64,000 nucleotides of DNA from Martelella sp. HB161492 (GTDB lineage: Bacteria; Pseudomonadota; Alphaproteobacteria; Rhizobiales; Rhizobiaceae). Under the pieces are notes generated by a model. That model made no database searches, was not told the DNA's origin, and saw only the letters and a program-made list of their open reading frames with translations. Location of the stretch: contig NZ_JAATVV010000011.1 of assembly GCF_013184775.1 (NCBI RefSeq), positions 124,001 through 188,000 of the forward strand. Reading direction: 5' to 3'. Below, in pieces: positions 7,949 through 16,869 of the stretch. Both the position numbers and the translations under genes were made by a program. Position 1 is the stretch's first letter; each line of letters opens with the position of its first letter.

Positions 7949-9049
7949 ATGACCGATTCCAAGAAAGGCCTCACACGACGCACCCTGCTCAAGGCGAGTG
8001 CGGCAACCGCAGGCGTCAGCCTGTTCAACATCAACCATGCCTTCTCGCAGGATGTCACCTATGATGGCGGTGTGTTCGATGCTGGCGGCGCCGTCCTCAA
8101 CATTGCCGGCTGGGGCGGTTACTGGGAGGAAACCCAGAACAAGCTGGTGCTCGATCAGTTCCAGAAGGACTTCAACTGCCAGATCCGCTATGACAGCACC
8201 TTCCCCTGGTTCCCGAAATATGTCGCGGCCGGCCCCAAGAACCCGCCCTTCGCCATGAACAACTGGAACATGCCGGAAATGTTCAAGACCGCCGGTGCGG
8301 GCGATTACTTCATGCCGGTTGACGAAATCAAGGCCAACGTGCCGAACACATCTCAGCTCTGGGACTTCTCGCTGGAAACCGGCGTTGGCATCACCTGGGC
8401 GTTCTCGCGCTACTGCTATGTCTACCGCACCGATACCGGTATCACGCCGAAGAGCTTCAAGGACTTCTGGCTGCCTGATTATTCCGGCAAGCGCGGCACC
8501 TACATCACCTCCAACACCTTGCAGATGATGTTCTTCATGGCCTCCTGCGCCCAGTATGGCAGCAGCGAGACCGACTTCGACGCCGGTTACCAGGCGATGA
8601 AGGATGCAATGCCGATGAAGATTTCCGATTTCACCGGCAACATGGCAGCGCTGGTCGAGCGCGGCGAAGTCAACATCGCCGTGCAGTCCGATGCCGAAGC
8701 CCTGCTGCAGCAGGAAAAGGGCGTGCCGGTCGAGCTCTATTACTGGGATGAATATAAGGGCATCCTCACCCAGACCCAGACGATCAGCAAATATGCCGAT
8801 CCGACCTCCAAGAAGCTCGCTTTTGCGCTGTTGAACCGGATGCTCACACCCGAGTTCCAGAGCGGCTTTGCCGATGAATTCTGGATGCGCCCGACCAACA
8901 AGAACGCTGTCATTCCGGAAAAAATGGCCAAGCGCGGTGTCGAAAACACGGCTGATGCCACTGCTGGTCTGCATATTCCGGACTGGTCGGCCTATCTCGC
9001 CAACGAGATCGATATCGTCGAAACCTGCAACGAGATCTTCGGTTCGTAA
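7949..9049 (+). CDS. Extracellular substrate-binding protein (PotD-like), Tat signal
   Basis: 366 aa. The N-terminus contains a twin-arginine motif (LTRRTLLKAS, residues ~9-18) followed by a mild hydrophobic stretch and an Ala-Phe-Ser-Gln cleavage region near 35, so export as a folded protein to the periplasm is likely. The body resembles polyamine/opine-type binding proteins: LNIAGWGGYWEETQNKLVLDQF near the start, FWLPDYSGKRGTY, ALVERGEVNIAVQSDAEAL and KLAFALLNRMLTPEFQ. It delivers the ligand to the PotBC-type permeases upstream. The preceding ribosome-binding site is AAAGGG. The ligand is unknown; aromatic and acidic residues are plentiful, as in cation-binding members of the group. Confidence 0.88.
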   Translation: MTDSKKGLTRRTLLKASAATAGVSLFNINHAFSQDVTYDGGVFDAGGAVLNIAGWGGYWEETQNKLVLDQFQKDFNCQIRYDSTFPWFPKYVAAGPKNPPFAMNNWNMPEMFKTAGAGDYFMPVDEIKANVPNTSQLWDFSLETGVGITWAFSRYCYVYRTDTGITPKSFKDFWLPDYSGKRGTYITSNTLQMMFFMASCAQYGSSETDFDAGYQAMKDAMPMKISDFTGNMAALVERGEVNIAVQSDAEALLQQEKGVPVELYYWDEYKGILTQTQTISKYADPTSKKLAFALLNRMLTPEFQSGFADEFWMRPTNKNAVIPEKMAKRGVENTADATAGLHIPDWSAYLANEIDIVETCNEIFGS

Positions 9050-9121
9050 ACAAAAACGCAAGGCGGGCCGCGCGTCGGCCCGCTTCCGCCAACGTCACAT
9101 CACAAACGAGGCAGCAACGCC

Positions 9122-10216
9122 GTGTCCGATATCCGGCTGGAAAAACTCACAAAGCAATATGGCGAATCGACCGCTGTCGATTCCCTTTCGCTCGACATCA
9201 GGGAAGGCGAGTTCTACGCGCTGCTTGGCCCTTCGGGTTGCGGCAAGTCGACAACGCTGCGCATGGTCGCGGGTTTCGTCAAACCAACGACCGGGCGTAT
9301 CCTCGTCGGCGGCCAGAACCTCACGCCCCTGCCCCCCGAAAAACGCGACATCGGTATCGTCTTCCAGAACTATGCAATCTTTCCGCATATGTCGGTCGCC
9401 GACAATATCGCCTTCGGACTGAAGCTCCGGAAAAAGCCGCGCGCCGAGATCGACAAGGCGGTAAAAAGCGCCCTTGAACAGGTCGGCCTGGCCGGTTTTG
9501 AGGATCGCTTTCAGCGCAATCTTTCCGGCGGTCAGCAGCAGCGCGTGGCACTTGCCCGTGTTCTCGTGACCGAACCGCGGATCCTGCTGCTCGATGAACC
9601 GCTGTCGGCGCTCGACAAGACGCTGCGCGAGGAAATGAAGTTCTGGATCAAGGATCTGCAGCAGAAGCTCGGCATCACCACGATCTATGTCACCCATGAC
9701 CAGGACGAGGCGCTGACCATGTCGGACCGCATCGGCGTCATGCGGGCAGGCCAGATCGAGCATTCTGGCACGCCGCGCGAGATCTACGAGGAGCCGGCGA
9801 CACTGTTCGTGACCACCTTTATCGGCCAGTCGAACGTCGTCAACGTGACCGCGCTCGAGGCATCAGACAGTGTCGCAACCTTCCGCCTCGGCGATCATGT
9901 GCTGAAGGCCGGAACGCGACACCACCTCGCCAGGAACATGCCTGCCAAACTGATCATCCGCCCGGAAAACGTGCTGATGGGGCCCGAGGCAGAAGCGCAG
10001 GGCGTCTCGCTGGTAAACGCCACGGTGGTCGATGAGACCTATCAGGGCGCGATGCTGCGTTACCGGCTGGATGTCGCGGGTCAGGAGATTGTCGCCGAGC
10101 GACAGAACCAGATGCACCTCGCCCGGTGGAGCCGCGGCGATCAGGTTCAGATCGGCTGGACGGAAAAACGGGCGCGTGTCTTGCCCGATGATCCATCCGT
10201 AAGCGCAGGCGGTTAG
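9122..10216 (+). CDS. ABC transporter ATP-binding protein (PotA type)
   Basis: 364 aa, GTG start with GAGG upstream. It has all nucleotide-binding motifs: Walker A GPSGCGKSTTLR (~residues 38-49), Q-loop FQNYAIFPHMSV, signature LSGGQQQRVALAR, Walker B RILLLDEPLSALD and switch His in YVTHDQDEA. The C-terminal ~120 residues form a TOBE-like domain (IIRPENVLMG...). As in the polyamine/opine group, this subunit energises the two preceding permeases. The gap to the binding-protein gene is 72 bp and to the HyuA-like gene 105 bp, both without an obvious terminator, so I include it in the same operon. Confidence 0.92.
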   Translation: MSDIRLEKLTKQYGESTAVDSLSLDIREGEFYALLGPSGCGKSTTLRMVAGFVKPTTGRILVGGQNLTPLPPEKRDIGIVFQNYAIFPHMSVADNIAFGLKLRKKPRAEIDKAVKSALEQVGLAGFEDRFQRNLSGGQQQRVALARVLVTEPRILLLDEPLSALDKTLREEMKFWIKDLQQKLGITTIYVTHDQDEALTMSDRIGVMRAGQIEHSGTPREIYEEPATLFVTTFIGQSNVVNVTALEASDSVATFRLGDHVLKAGTRHHLARNMPAKLIIRPENVLMGPEAEAQGVSLVNATVVDETYQGAMLRYRLDVAGQEIVAERQNQMHLARWSRGDQVQIGWTEKRARVLPDDPSVSAGG

Positions 10217-10321
10217 CCTCGGACGCTTTAAAAAGCGAACAAAAACAAGATGAAAACGGAGCCGACGCGAGATGCTTGCGCCGGAACAGGAAACTATTTT
10301 CTTCACTGAGAGGATTTCACA

Positions 10322-11875
10322 ATGCGGATAGGCATTGATGTGGGCGGCACAAACACCGATGCCGTCATTCTGGATGGCGACACGGTGATTGCCGGCTGCA
10401 AGTCACCGACGACGGAAGACGTCAGCTCCGGTATTTCGGCTGCTCTCTCGATTGTCATGGGCGAGAGCGGAGTCAAACCCGACGCCATCGAAGCGGTGAT
10501 GATCGGCACGACCCATTTCACCAATGCCGTCATCGAGCGCCGCCGCCTGCTGGAAGTCGCGGCGATCCGCATCGGCCTGCCGGCGACGCGCGGTGTGCCG
10601 CCGATGACCGACTGGCCAGCAGATCTTGCCGACACGCTCGGCCGCCACACCTTCATGCTGCGCGGCGGTCACGAATTCGACGGTCGCGAAATCGCGCCGC
10701 TCGATGAAGCCGGCCTGCTTGAGGTTGCCAAGGAAATCCGGGAACGCGGGATCCGCGCCGCTGCCATCACCTCGGTGTTCTCCCCCGTCACAGCGGTGAT
10801 GGAGCTGCGCGCGGCAGACATGCTGAAGCAGGAATGCCCCGGTGTTGCGCTTTCGCTCAGCCATGAGATCGGCCGGGTCGGCTTTCTCGAGCGCGAGAAT
10901 GCCGCGATCATGAATGCCTGCCTTGCCGAGCTTTCGACCAAGGTGGTCAACTCGTTCCGCTCGGCACTGAAGGAAAAGGGTATCACGGCGCCCTTCTTCA
11001 TCAGCCAGAATGACGGAACGCTGATGACGCCGGAGCACGTGGAGCGCTATCCGGTGCTGACCTTTGCTTCCGGCCCCACCAATTCCATGCGCGGTGCGGC
11101 AAGACTTGCCGGCATCGGCGATGCGATGGTCGTCGATATCGGCGGCACGACCTCGGATGTCGGCATGCTGATGCAGGGTTTTCCGCGCGAGAGCGCTGTT
11201 GCCGTAGATATCGGTGGCGTGCGCACCAATTTCCGCATGCCGGACGTGCTCGCCATCGGCCTTGGCGGCGGTTCGCTTGTGCGTGACGATGGTGCCCGTA
11301 TCGGCCCGGATTCGGTTGGCTACGAAATTACCACAAAGGCGCTGGTGTTCGGCGGCGACACGCTGACGACAACGGACATCATCGTTGCTGCCGGTCTTGC
11401 CGATATTGGCGACGCTTCGCTTGTGAAACATATTCCGCAGTCGACCATCGATACCGCGATCGACACCATGCATCGCATGGTCGATGAGGCTGTCGACCGG
11501 ATGAAGACCTCAGCCGACAAGCTGCCGGTCATTCTGGTCGGCGGCGGTTCGGTGCTGATTTCCCGTGACCTGCCCTCGGCCAGCGAAGTGATCCGCCCGG
11601 AAAATGCCGGTGTTGCCAATGCCATCGGCGCGGCGATCGCCCAGGTTGGCGGTGAGGTCGACCGGATCTATGCCATGGAAGGCCGTAACCGCGACGATGT
11701 CCTCAATGAGGCCAAGGCAGAAGCCTCCGCCAATGCGGTGAATGCCGGCGCCGTGGCCGAGACCGTGAAGATCATGGATATCGAGGAAGTGCCGCTGGCC
11801 TATCTGCCCGGCTCGGCAACCCGCATCCGGGTCAAGGCCGTCGGCGACCTTGCACTCAAGGAGGGCGCGAAGTGA
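10322..11875 (+). CDS. Hydantoinase/oxoprolinase (HyuA)-family protein
   Basis: 517 aa. It starts RIGIDVGGTNTDAVILDGD, the phosphate-1-like loop of the HyuA actin-fold domain, and contains MIGTTHFTNAVIERRRL, GFLERENAAIMNACL, FASGPTNSMRGAARLAG and VVDIGGTTSDVGML (phosphate-2-like), all typical of Hydant_A_N plus Hydantoinase_A. Family members use ATP to open hydantoin, 5-oxoproline or related rings. This one is shorter than HyuA subunits of N-methylhydantoinase or oxoprolinase (about 680-700 aa) and has no HyuB partner here. Instead the following two genes are DUF917 paralogues, the first starting in GTGA overlap with this stop. It is likely the energy-coupled ring-opening component of a complex with the DUF917 proteins; the substrate is unproven. 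Confidence 0.85.
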   Translation: MRIGIDVGGTNTDAVILDGDTVIAGCKSPTTEDVSSGISAALSIVMGESGVKPDAIEAVMIGTTHFTNAVIERRRLLEVAAIRIGLPATRGVPPMTDWPADLADTLGRHTFMLRGGHEFDGREIAPLDEAGLLEVAKEIRERGIRAAAITSVFSPVTAVMELRAADMLKQECPGVALSLSHEIGRVGFLERENAAIMNACLAELSTKVVNSFRSALKEKGITAPFFISQNDGTLMTPEHVERYPVLTFASGPTNSMRGAARLAGIGDAMVVDIGGTTSDVGMLMQGFPRESAVAVDIGGVRTNFRMPDVLAIGLGGGSLVRDDGARIGPDSVGYEITTKALVFGGDTLTTTDIIVAAGLADIGDASLVKHIPQSTIDTAIDTMHRMVDEAVDRMKTSADKLPVILVGGGSVLISRDLPSASEVIRPENAGVANAIGAAIAQVGGEVDRIYAMEGRNRDDVLNEAKAEASANAVNAGAVAETVKIMDIEEVPLAYLPGSATRIRVKAVGDLALKEGAK

Positions 11876-12963
11876 AACTAGGAACCCAGGATCTCAAGGA
11901 CCTCTCCGTCGGAGCGGCCTTTCTTGGAACAGGCGGTGGCGGCGATCCCTATATTGGTCGTCAGATGGTGCAGAAATGCCTTGATGACGGCTTGACTGTC
12001 GAGCTCGTTGATCCCGATACGCTCGATGACGATGCACTTGTCATTCCGACCGCAATGATGGGAGCGCCCACCGTTCTCGTGGAAAAGCTGCCCTCCGGCG
12101 AGGAGGCCATCCTGTCCTTGAAGCGGCTGGAAAAACGGCTTGGCAAGACGGCAACACATACGATGCCGATTGAAGTCGGCGGAATCAATTCCACCATTCC
12201 GCTTTTGGTCGGCGCGCGCATGGGCCTGCCGATTGTCGATGGCGACGGCATGGGCCGGGCCTTTCCGGAACTGCAGATGGAAACCTTCGGGGTCTATGGC
12301 GTTTCCGGCTGCCCGATGGCGGTTTCCAACGAATGGGGCGACTGCACGCTGATCGAGGCGCGTTCCAACGAAATGATGGAATGGCTGTCGCGTGGCGTCG
12401 CCATCCGCATGGGCGGCGCGGCCTATATCGCCGAATACGCGATGTCCGGCGCCGAGGTGAAGCGCACGGCCGTGCCGCGCACATTGTCGCTTGCCATCCA
12501 GGTCGGCCGGGTTCTGCGCGAGGCCAAGGCCAATCACCAAAGCCCGTTCGAAGCACTGCTCGCCTTCATGCCGAAGACGCTCTACAGCTTTGCGACCATC
12601 ATCTATTCCGGCAAGATCGCCGATCTTCAGCGCGAGACCCGCAACGGCTTTTCGATGGGCCGGGCAAAGATCGAGGGCTTCGGCGCCTATGATGGTGTGA
12701 TGGAAATCGAGATCCAGAACGAGAACCTGATCGCCCGGGTTGGCGGCAAGGTCCGTGCCATCGTGCCGGATCTCATCTGCATCATGGACAGCGAAACGGC
12801 TGAGCCGATCACGACGGAAGGGCTGCGCTATGGCCAGCGCGTGACGGTGATCTCGGTCTCCGTGCCGGACATCATGCGCACACCGGAAGCACTCGCCGTC
12901 TTCGGCCCGAAATGCTTCGGGCTCGATGAGCCCTATACCAGGATCGAGGAGCTATCGGCATGA
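11872..12963 (+). CDS. DUF917 (S-methyl thiohydantoin desulfurase-like) protein 1
   Basis: 363 aa, GTG start overlapping the HyuA-like stop (GTGA, 11872-11875). The N-terminal motif is AAFLGTGGGGDPYIGR (~residues 13-28), followed by an APTVLVEKLPSGEE segment and GLPIVDGDGMGRAFPELQMETF, both hallmarks of DUF917 (PF06032). The family is normally found beside HyuA-type genes. It has been linked in the literature I know of to S-methyl-thiohydantoin desulfurisation, but most members are uncharacterised. The C-terminal half (YSGKIADLQRETRNGFSMG...VPDLICIMDSETAEPITTEGLRYGQRV) is shared with the next gene, with which it appears clearly paralogous. The two probably form a hetero-oligomer. Confidence 0.82.
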   Translation: MKLGTQDLKDLSVGAAFLGTGGGGDPYIGRQMVQKCLDDGLTVELVDPDTLDDDALVIPTAMMGAPTVLVEKLPSGEEAILSLKRLEKRLGKTATHTMPIEVGGINSTIPLLVGARMGLPIVDGDGMGRAFPELQMETFGVYGVSGCPMAVSNEWGDCTLIEARSNEMMEWLSRGVAIRMGGAAYIAEYAMSGAEVKRTAVPRTLSLAIQVGRVLREAKANHQSPFEALLAFMPKTLYSFATIIYSGKIADLQRETRNGFSMGRAKIEGFGAYDGVMEIEIQNENLIARVGGKVRAIVPDLICIMDSETAEPITTEGLRYGQRVTVISVSVPDIMRTPEALAVFGPKCFGLDEPYTRIEELSA

Positions 12964-14045
12964 GAGAGATTCACCCCGAAGATCTGGAAGATATCGCTGT
13001 CGGCGCCGCCATTCTTGGCACCGGCGGCGGCGGCGATCCCTATATCGGCAAGCTGCTCGCGCGCTGCGCCATCGAAGAACATGGGCCTGTCAAGCTGATC
13101 TCGCTGGATGAGCTGCCGGACGATGCGAAGGTCGTCACCGGCGGCGCCATGGGCGCACCGACGATCCTCATCGAAAAAATCCCGTCCGGCGACGAAATGC
13201 TGATGGCATTGCACCATTATGAAGATGTCACCGGTGAGAAGGTCGATGCACTGATGCCGTTTGAAGCGGGCGGGCTGAATTCCTGCCTGCCGATCGTGCT
13301 TGCCGCCCAGACCGGCCTGCCGCTGGTTGATGCTGATGGTATGGGCCGCGCCTTTCCGCAGCTCGAAATGGAAACCTTCAACGTCTATGGCGTCAAGGCA
13401 GCGCCGGTCGCCATGGCCGACGAACGCGGCAACCTTGCCATGGTCGAGACAGAGGATGCGGCAAAGGCCGAGTTCCTCGCACGCGGTATCTGCATTCGCA
13501 TGGGCGGGCATGTCAGCCTCATCAATTACCCGATGAGCGGCGAAACGGCGAAGCGGGTCTCCGTTCCGGCGACGATATCGCTGGCACAGGATATTGGACG
13601 GGTGCTGCGCGAAGCGAAGCGGGCGAAGAAACCGCCGCTCGCCACCCTGATCGAATTCCTGAAAACCACCCATTACGGCCATGCCGAGGTTCTGGGTTCA
13701 GGCAAGGTGGCCGATATCGCCCGCAAGGTTGAAAATGGCTGGTCGGTCGGCATTGTCACCATTGCCCCCTTTGATGGCAGCGAACCCTATTCCATTCGCA
13801 TCCAGAACGAAAATCTGTCACTGGAACGCAACGGCGACGTGATTGCCGTGGTGCCCGATCTCATCTGCGTGTTGGACATCGATACCGCAGAAGCCATTCC
13901 GACCGAACGGTTGCGCTACGGCCAGCGGGTGAACATTCTCGGCATTCGCGTGCCTGAAATCATGCGTACGCCCGAAGCGCTGGCCGTCTTTGGCCCATCC
14001 GCGTTTCACATCGACGCCACATACGCACCGCTTGGCGGATCCTGA
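12960..14045 (+). CDS. DUF917 (S-methyl thiohydantoin desulfurase-like) protein 2
   Basis: 361 aa, start in ATGA overlap with the preceding DUF917 gene. It has the same signature order: AAILGTGGGGDPYIGK at ~12-27, GGAMGAPTILIEKIPSGDE, MPFEAGGLNSCLPI, GLPLVDADGMGRAFPQLEMETF, and a C-terminal VPDLICVLDIDTAEAIPTERLRYGQRV. Similarity to the first copy extends over the whole length by eye, so this is a gene duplication with divergence, both copies retaining the glycine-rich motif. It is the last gene of the operon; its final 40 bp overlap the end of the convergent regulator gene. The role is inferred from context: processing of an imported hydantoin or thiohydantoin ring together with HyuA. Confidence 0.82.
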   Translation: MREIHPEDLEDIAVGAAILGTGGGGDPYIGKLLARCAIEEHGPVKLISLDELPDDAKVVTGGAMGAPTILIEKIPSGDEMLMALHHYEDVTGEKVDALMPFEAGGLNSCLPIVLAAQTGLPLVDADGMGRAFPQLEMETFNVYGVKAAPVAMADERGNLAMVETEDAAKAEFLARGICIRMGGHVSLINYPMSGETAKRVSVPATISLAQDIGRVLREAKRAKKPPLATLIEFLKTTHYGHAEVLGSGKVADIARKVENGWSVGIVTIAPFDGSEPYSIRIQNENLSLERNGDVIAVVPDLICVLDIDTAEAIPTERLRYGQRVNILGIRVPEIMRTPEALAVFGPSAFHIDATYAPLGGS

Positions 14046-16657
14046 GCCAGAAGCCCGCTCTGGCGGGCGACGGAAACGGCAAGCGAGCGGCGCGACACGC
14101 CGAGCTTGGCAAACAGGTTCTTCAGGTGAAACTTCACCGTCGGCTCACCGATATTGAGCCGGCGGGCAATTGCCTTGTTGGGCAGGCCTTCGGCAAGGAG
14201 CGACAGCACTTCCGCTTCGCGTCGGCTCAGCAGGCCACCATTCGGAATGCGCCTCACCTCGGGCACGACGACGGCAGCCAGATATTGCGATGTCGTGTTG
14301 CCCATGCGGGAAAGCCCGACGCGCCGCACAAGCTTGCGCATGGTTTCGGCAAAAGCACGCCCCTCATCGCGATAATACTGGATCTGGCCCGAGGCCAGTG
14401 CCAATGCGGCCGCCTCACTCAGCGCGGCAACGGCAGCATCATCCTTGCCCGCCTGCGCATAGGCTTCGGCCAGCAGAAGATCGGTGCGCAGCAGATGCTC
14501 TGCCCGGCCGGCGCCCCGAACGGTCGCCGCAAGCGCTTCCAGCAGCGCAGCGGCTTCAGCGTGTTCACCCTGACGCAAGCGCAGGCGGCTGATCGCGATC
14601 GTGGCATCCCACCATTCCCGGTGGGTCGGCCAGTCGGCAGGGTTTGAGATTGACGGCCAGCTCTGGATGGTCATTTCTGCAGCATCAAGCGCGCCTGCGA
14701 AGGTCTGAAGCTCCAGTCTGAGAATGGAAAGCACCTGCCTCAGGCGTGGAAGGTTGCGGGCATGGGCGAGCTGGACACCGCTTTCCAGCACCTCCTGGGC
14801 GGCAAACAGTCCGCTTTCGGCCATGCGCGCACGCGACAGCACCGAATAGGCCTCGACATAGAAATCGACCCAGCCCTCGCCATTTTCCATGATCGGCACG
14901 TCACGCTGCATCAACTCGCCCGCTTCCTTCACCCGGCCCTGACGGTAGCGGACGCCCGCAAGCGGCACATTGGCAATCGCCAGCAGATTGGCATCATTCC
15001 AGTATTGCGCATGGATGATCTTGAAGGCCTGATCCAGATAGTCGAGCGCCGTGTGCAGGTTATTGGCCAGCATGTTCACAAAGCCGAGATGGATGAGCAT
15101 GAAGGCCTGCGGATAGGTGGATCGTTCCTCCTGATAGAGGGCAAGTCCGCGCTCCGCCGTCGCCGAGGCCGCATCCAGCTCGCCCATGCGGGTGTAGCAG
15201 ATCGTCAGGTGATTATAGATCCAGCCAAGCCGCCAGGTGTTTTCCCTGCGCTCGCCATCCGCCTCCTCGCGAAGCCAGGTGATGCCGGCAAGGTCCATGG
15301 CGCGGTCCTCGTAGACCTCGCTGAGGCTGTCGATGTGACGCAGCATGCCGACCCATTGTTCGCTCGCGGGAATATGGCCCATGCGCGTGTCCTCGAGCAG
15401 GGCATCAAGAACGGCACGCGCTTCACCAATCCGGCCGGTCTTGGCAAGCATGACAGCCCGGCAGAGCCGCAGCGACGGGGTCTTGAGCACCACTGCATGC
15501 GGAACGGCGCGGATGATGCCGCGCAGAACGGTGTAGCCGGCCCGCAGAAACAGTTCCACACCGCCAGCCTGTTCGATGGTCCTGACGGCGAGGTCATATT
15601 CCCCGGCGATCGAGGCATGCAGCACCGATTTCGCCAGATTGCCATTCTCAGCAAAGAGCCGGGCTGCACGGATGTGCCTCTCCTTGCGCGCCCTGTCGCT
15701 TTCGCCAGTGTGCAGCACTTCGAGCGCACTTGCCGCAACGGGTGAAAGGCGAAGCCAGCCGGCATTCTGCTCCTCGGTTTCAATCAGCGGTGAGAGCCGC
15801 TCGATCTTGCGCAGCGTGCCATAGTCATAAGGAAGGTCCGCAAGTGCGGCGGCAATTTTCAGGGTGAACTCGTCGATCCCTTCAACTGCCTTCAGCACAC
15901 GCAATTCCATGGCGTCGAGATAAGGGAACACTTCCTCGTGGAGAAACTCGCGGTAGACCCGTGACTGCCCGGCGATAAGGGCGGTCCGCTCCAGTCCCTT
16001 GACGCCACGTTCCAGCTCAATCAGGGCAAGACGATTGAGCGCGGGCCAGCCGCCAAGCGTTTCATGCACACGCTCGATCTCTTCATGGGTCAGCCATGGC
16101 CCGAGAAGCTGGCGGACTTCACCGCGGCTGAACTGGAGATGCCGTGCGGTCAATTCCGCCAGAAGCCCACGCATGCGCAGCCGCGACAACGGAAGCTCCG
16201 GCACGCGGCGTCCGGCGATCGCAATGCGGACATTGTCCGGCAGCCGGTCAAGAAGCCACGCCAGATGGGCAGGATCCTGCATCCGTCCCGCATCATCAAA
16301 GTAAAGCTCGATGATCGCTGCTGTGCTGCGGCAGAACGCATCAAGCCATCCGGGCTTTGCAGCGTCTGCGCCAAGCGAAGCCGCGAGCCGTTGCTCGACA
16401 TCGTCCGCCGCATCTTCCGTCGCGAGACTGAACCACAGCGCCCGCCGCCCGCGCCGTTCGGCGGTACGGAACAGCTTGGCCATCAGTTCGGTCTTGCCAT
16501 AGCCTGCCGGTGCCTGAATCAGCACGACCTGACCTTCAAGACCGGCGGCGAGCCGGCTTTCAAGTTCGGCACGGGCCAGAAGCTTCAGGGCGTTGCGCGG
16601 TGGCATTGGCCGGCTGTCTGGCTGTCCTGTGCTCACGATACCCGTTTTGATGGTCAT
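14006..16657 (-). CDS. LuxR-family (MalT/LAL-type) ATP-dependent transcriptional regulator
   Basis: 883 aa. The N-terminal NTPase domain has Walker A IQAPAGYGKTELMAK (~residues 48-62). A long alpha-helical, TPR-like middle follows (~400-780), and a C-terminal LuxR HTH, LLSRREAEVLSLLAEGLPNKAIARRL with TVKFHLKNLFAKLGVSRRS, lies near 815-870. This layout and size are those of MalT/LAL regulators, which bind an inducer and ATP, oligomerise and activate transcription. The gene converges on the hydantoin-like operon and its last 40 bp lie inside the last DUF917 gene, so a regulatory role over that operon is likely but not shown. It stands alone; nothing coding is seen in the ~210 bp upstream. Confidence 0.9.
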   Translation of the reverse strand: MTIKTGIVSTGQPDSRPMPPRNALKLLARAELESRLAAGLEGQVVLIQAPAGYGKTELMAKLFRTAERRGRRALWFSLATEDAADDVEQRLAASLGADAAKPGWLDAFCRSTAAIIELYFDDAGRMQDPAHLAWLLDRLPDNVRIAIAGRRVPELPLSRLRMRGLLAELTARHLQFSRGEVRQLLGPWLTHEEIERVHETLGGWPALNRLALIELERGVKGLERTALIAGQSRVYREFLHEEVFPYLDAMELRVLKAVEGIDEFTLKIAAALADLPYDYGTLRKIERLSPLIETEEQNAGWLRLSPVAASALEVLHTGESDRARKERHIRAARLFAENGNLAKSVLHASIAGEYDLAVRTIEQAGGVELFLRAGYTVLRGIIRAVPHAVVLKTPSLRLCRAVMLAKTGRIGEARAVLDALLEDTRMGHIPASEQWVGMLRHIDSLSEVYEDRAMDLAGITWLREEADGERRENTWRLGWIYNHLTICYTRMGELDAASATAERGLALYQEERSTYPQAFMLIHLGFVNMLANNLHTALDYLDQAFKIIHAQYWNDANLLAIANVPLAGVRYRQGRVKEAGELMQRDVPIMENGEGWVDFYVEAYSVLSRARMAESGLFAAQEVLESGVQLAHARNLPRLRQVLSILRLELQTFAGALDAAEMTIQSWPSISNPADWPTHREWWDATIAISRLRLRQGEHAEAAALLEALAATVRGAGRAEHLLRTDLLLAEAYAQAGKDDAAVAALSEAAALALASGQIQYYRDEGRAFAETMRKLVRRVGLSRMGNTTSQYLAAVVVPEVRRIPNGGLLSRREAEVLSLLAEGLPNKAIARRLNIGEPTVKFHLKNLFAKLGVSRRSLAVSVARQSGLLAQDPPSGAYVASM

Positions 16658-16869
16658 GCTAAGGCGCTGCGTTTCATGTCAGTTGCGTTGGACGAAAGGA
16701 TCGGCTGCTACGGTTTCGCTGGCGAATGATCAGTTCCAAGAGATGAATTCTATCTAGCTCAACTGAGAAAATCGCGCAATTTCAGTACGCCGGCACTGCC
16801 GTCAATCAATATGGACCAGAGCGCGAAGATCGCCCCGAGCTTTCATGCTGACAGCTCGGGTCACGGCGT

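Noticed and set aside
14126-16729. Long plus-strand frames opposite the LuxR/MalT-type regulator
   Set aside because: They are shadows of the regulator; the minus-strand frame has Walker A and the LuxR HTH.
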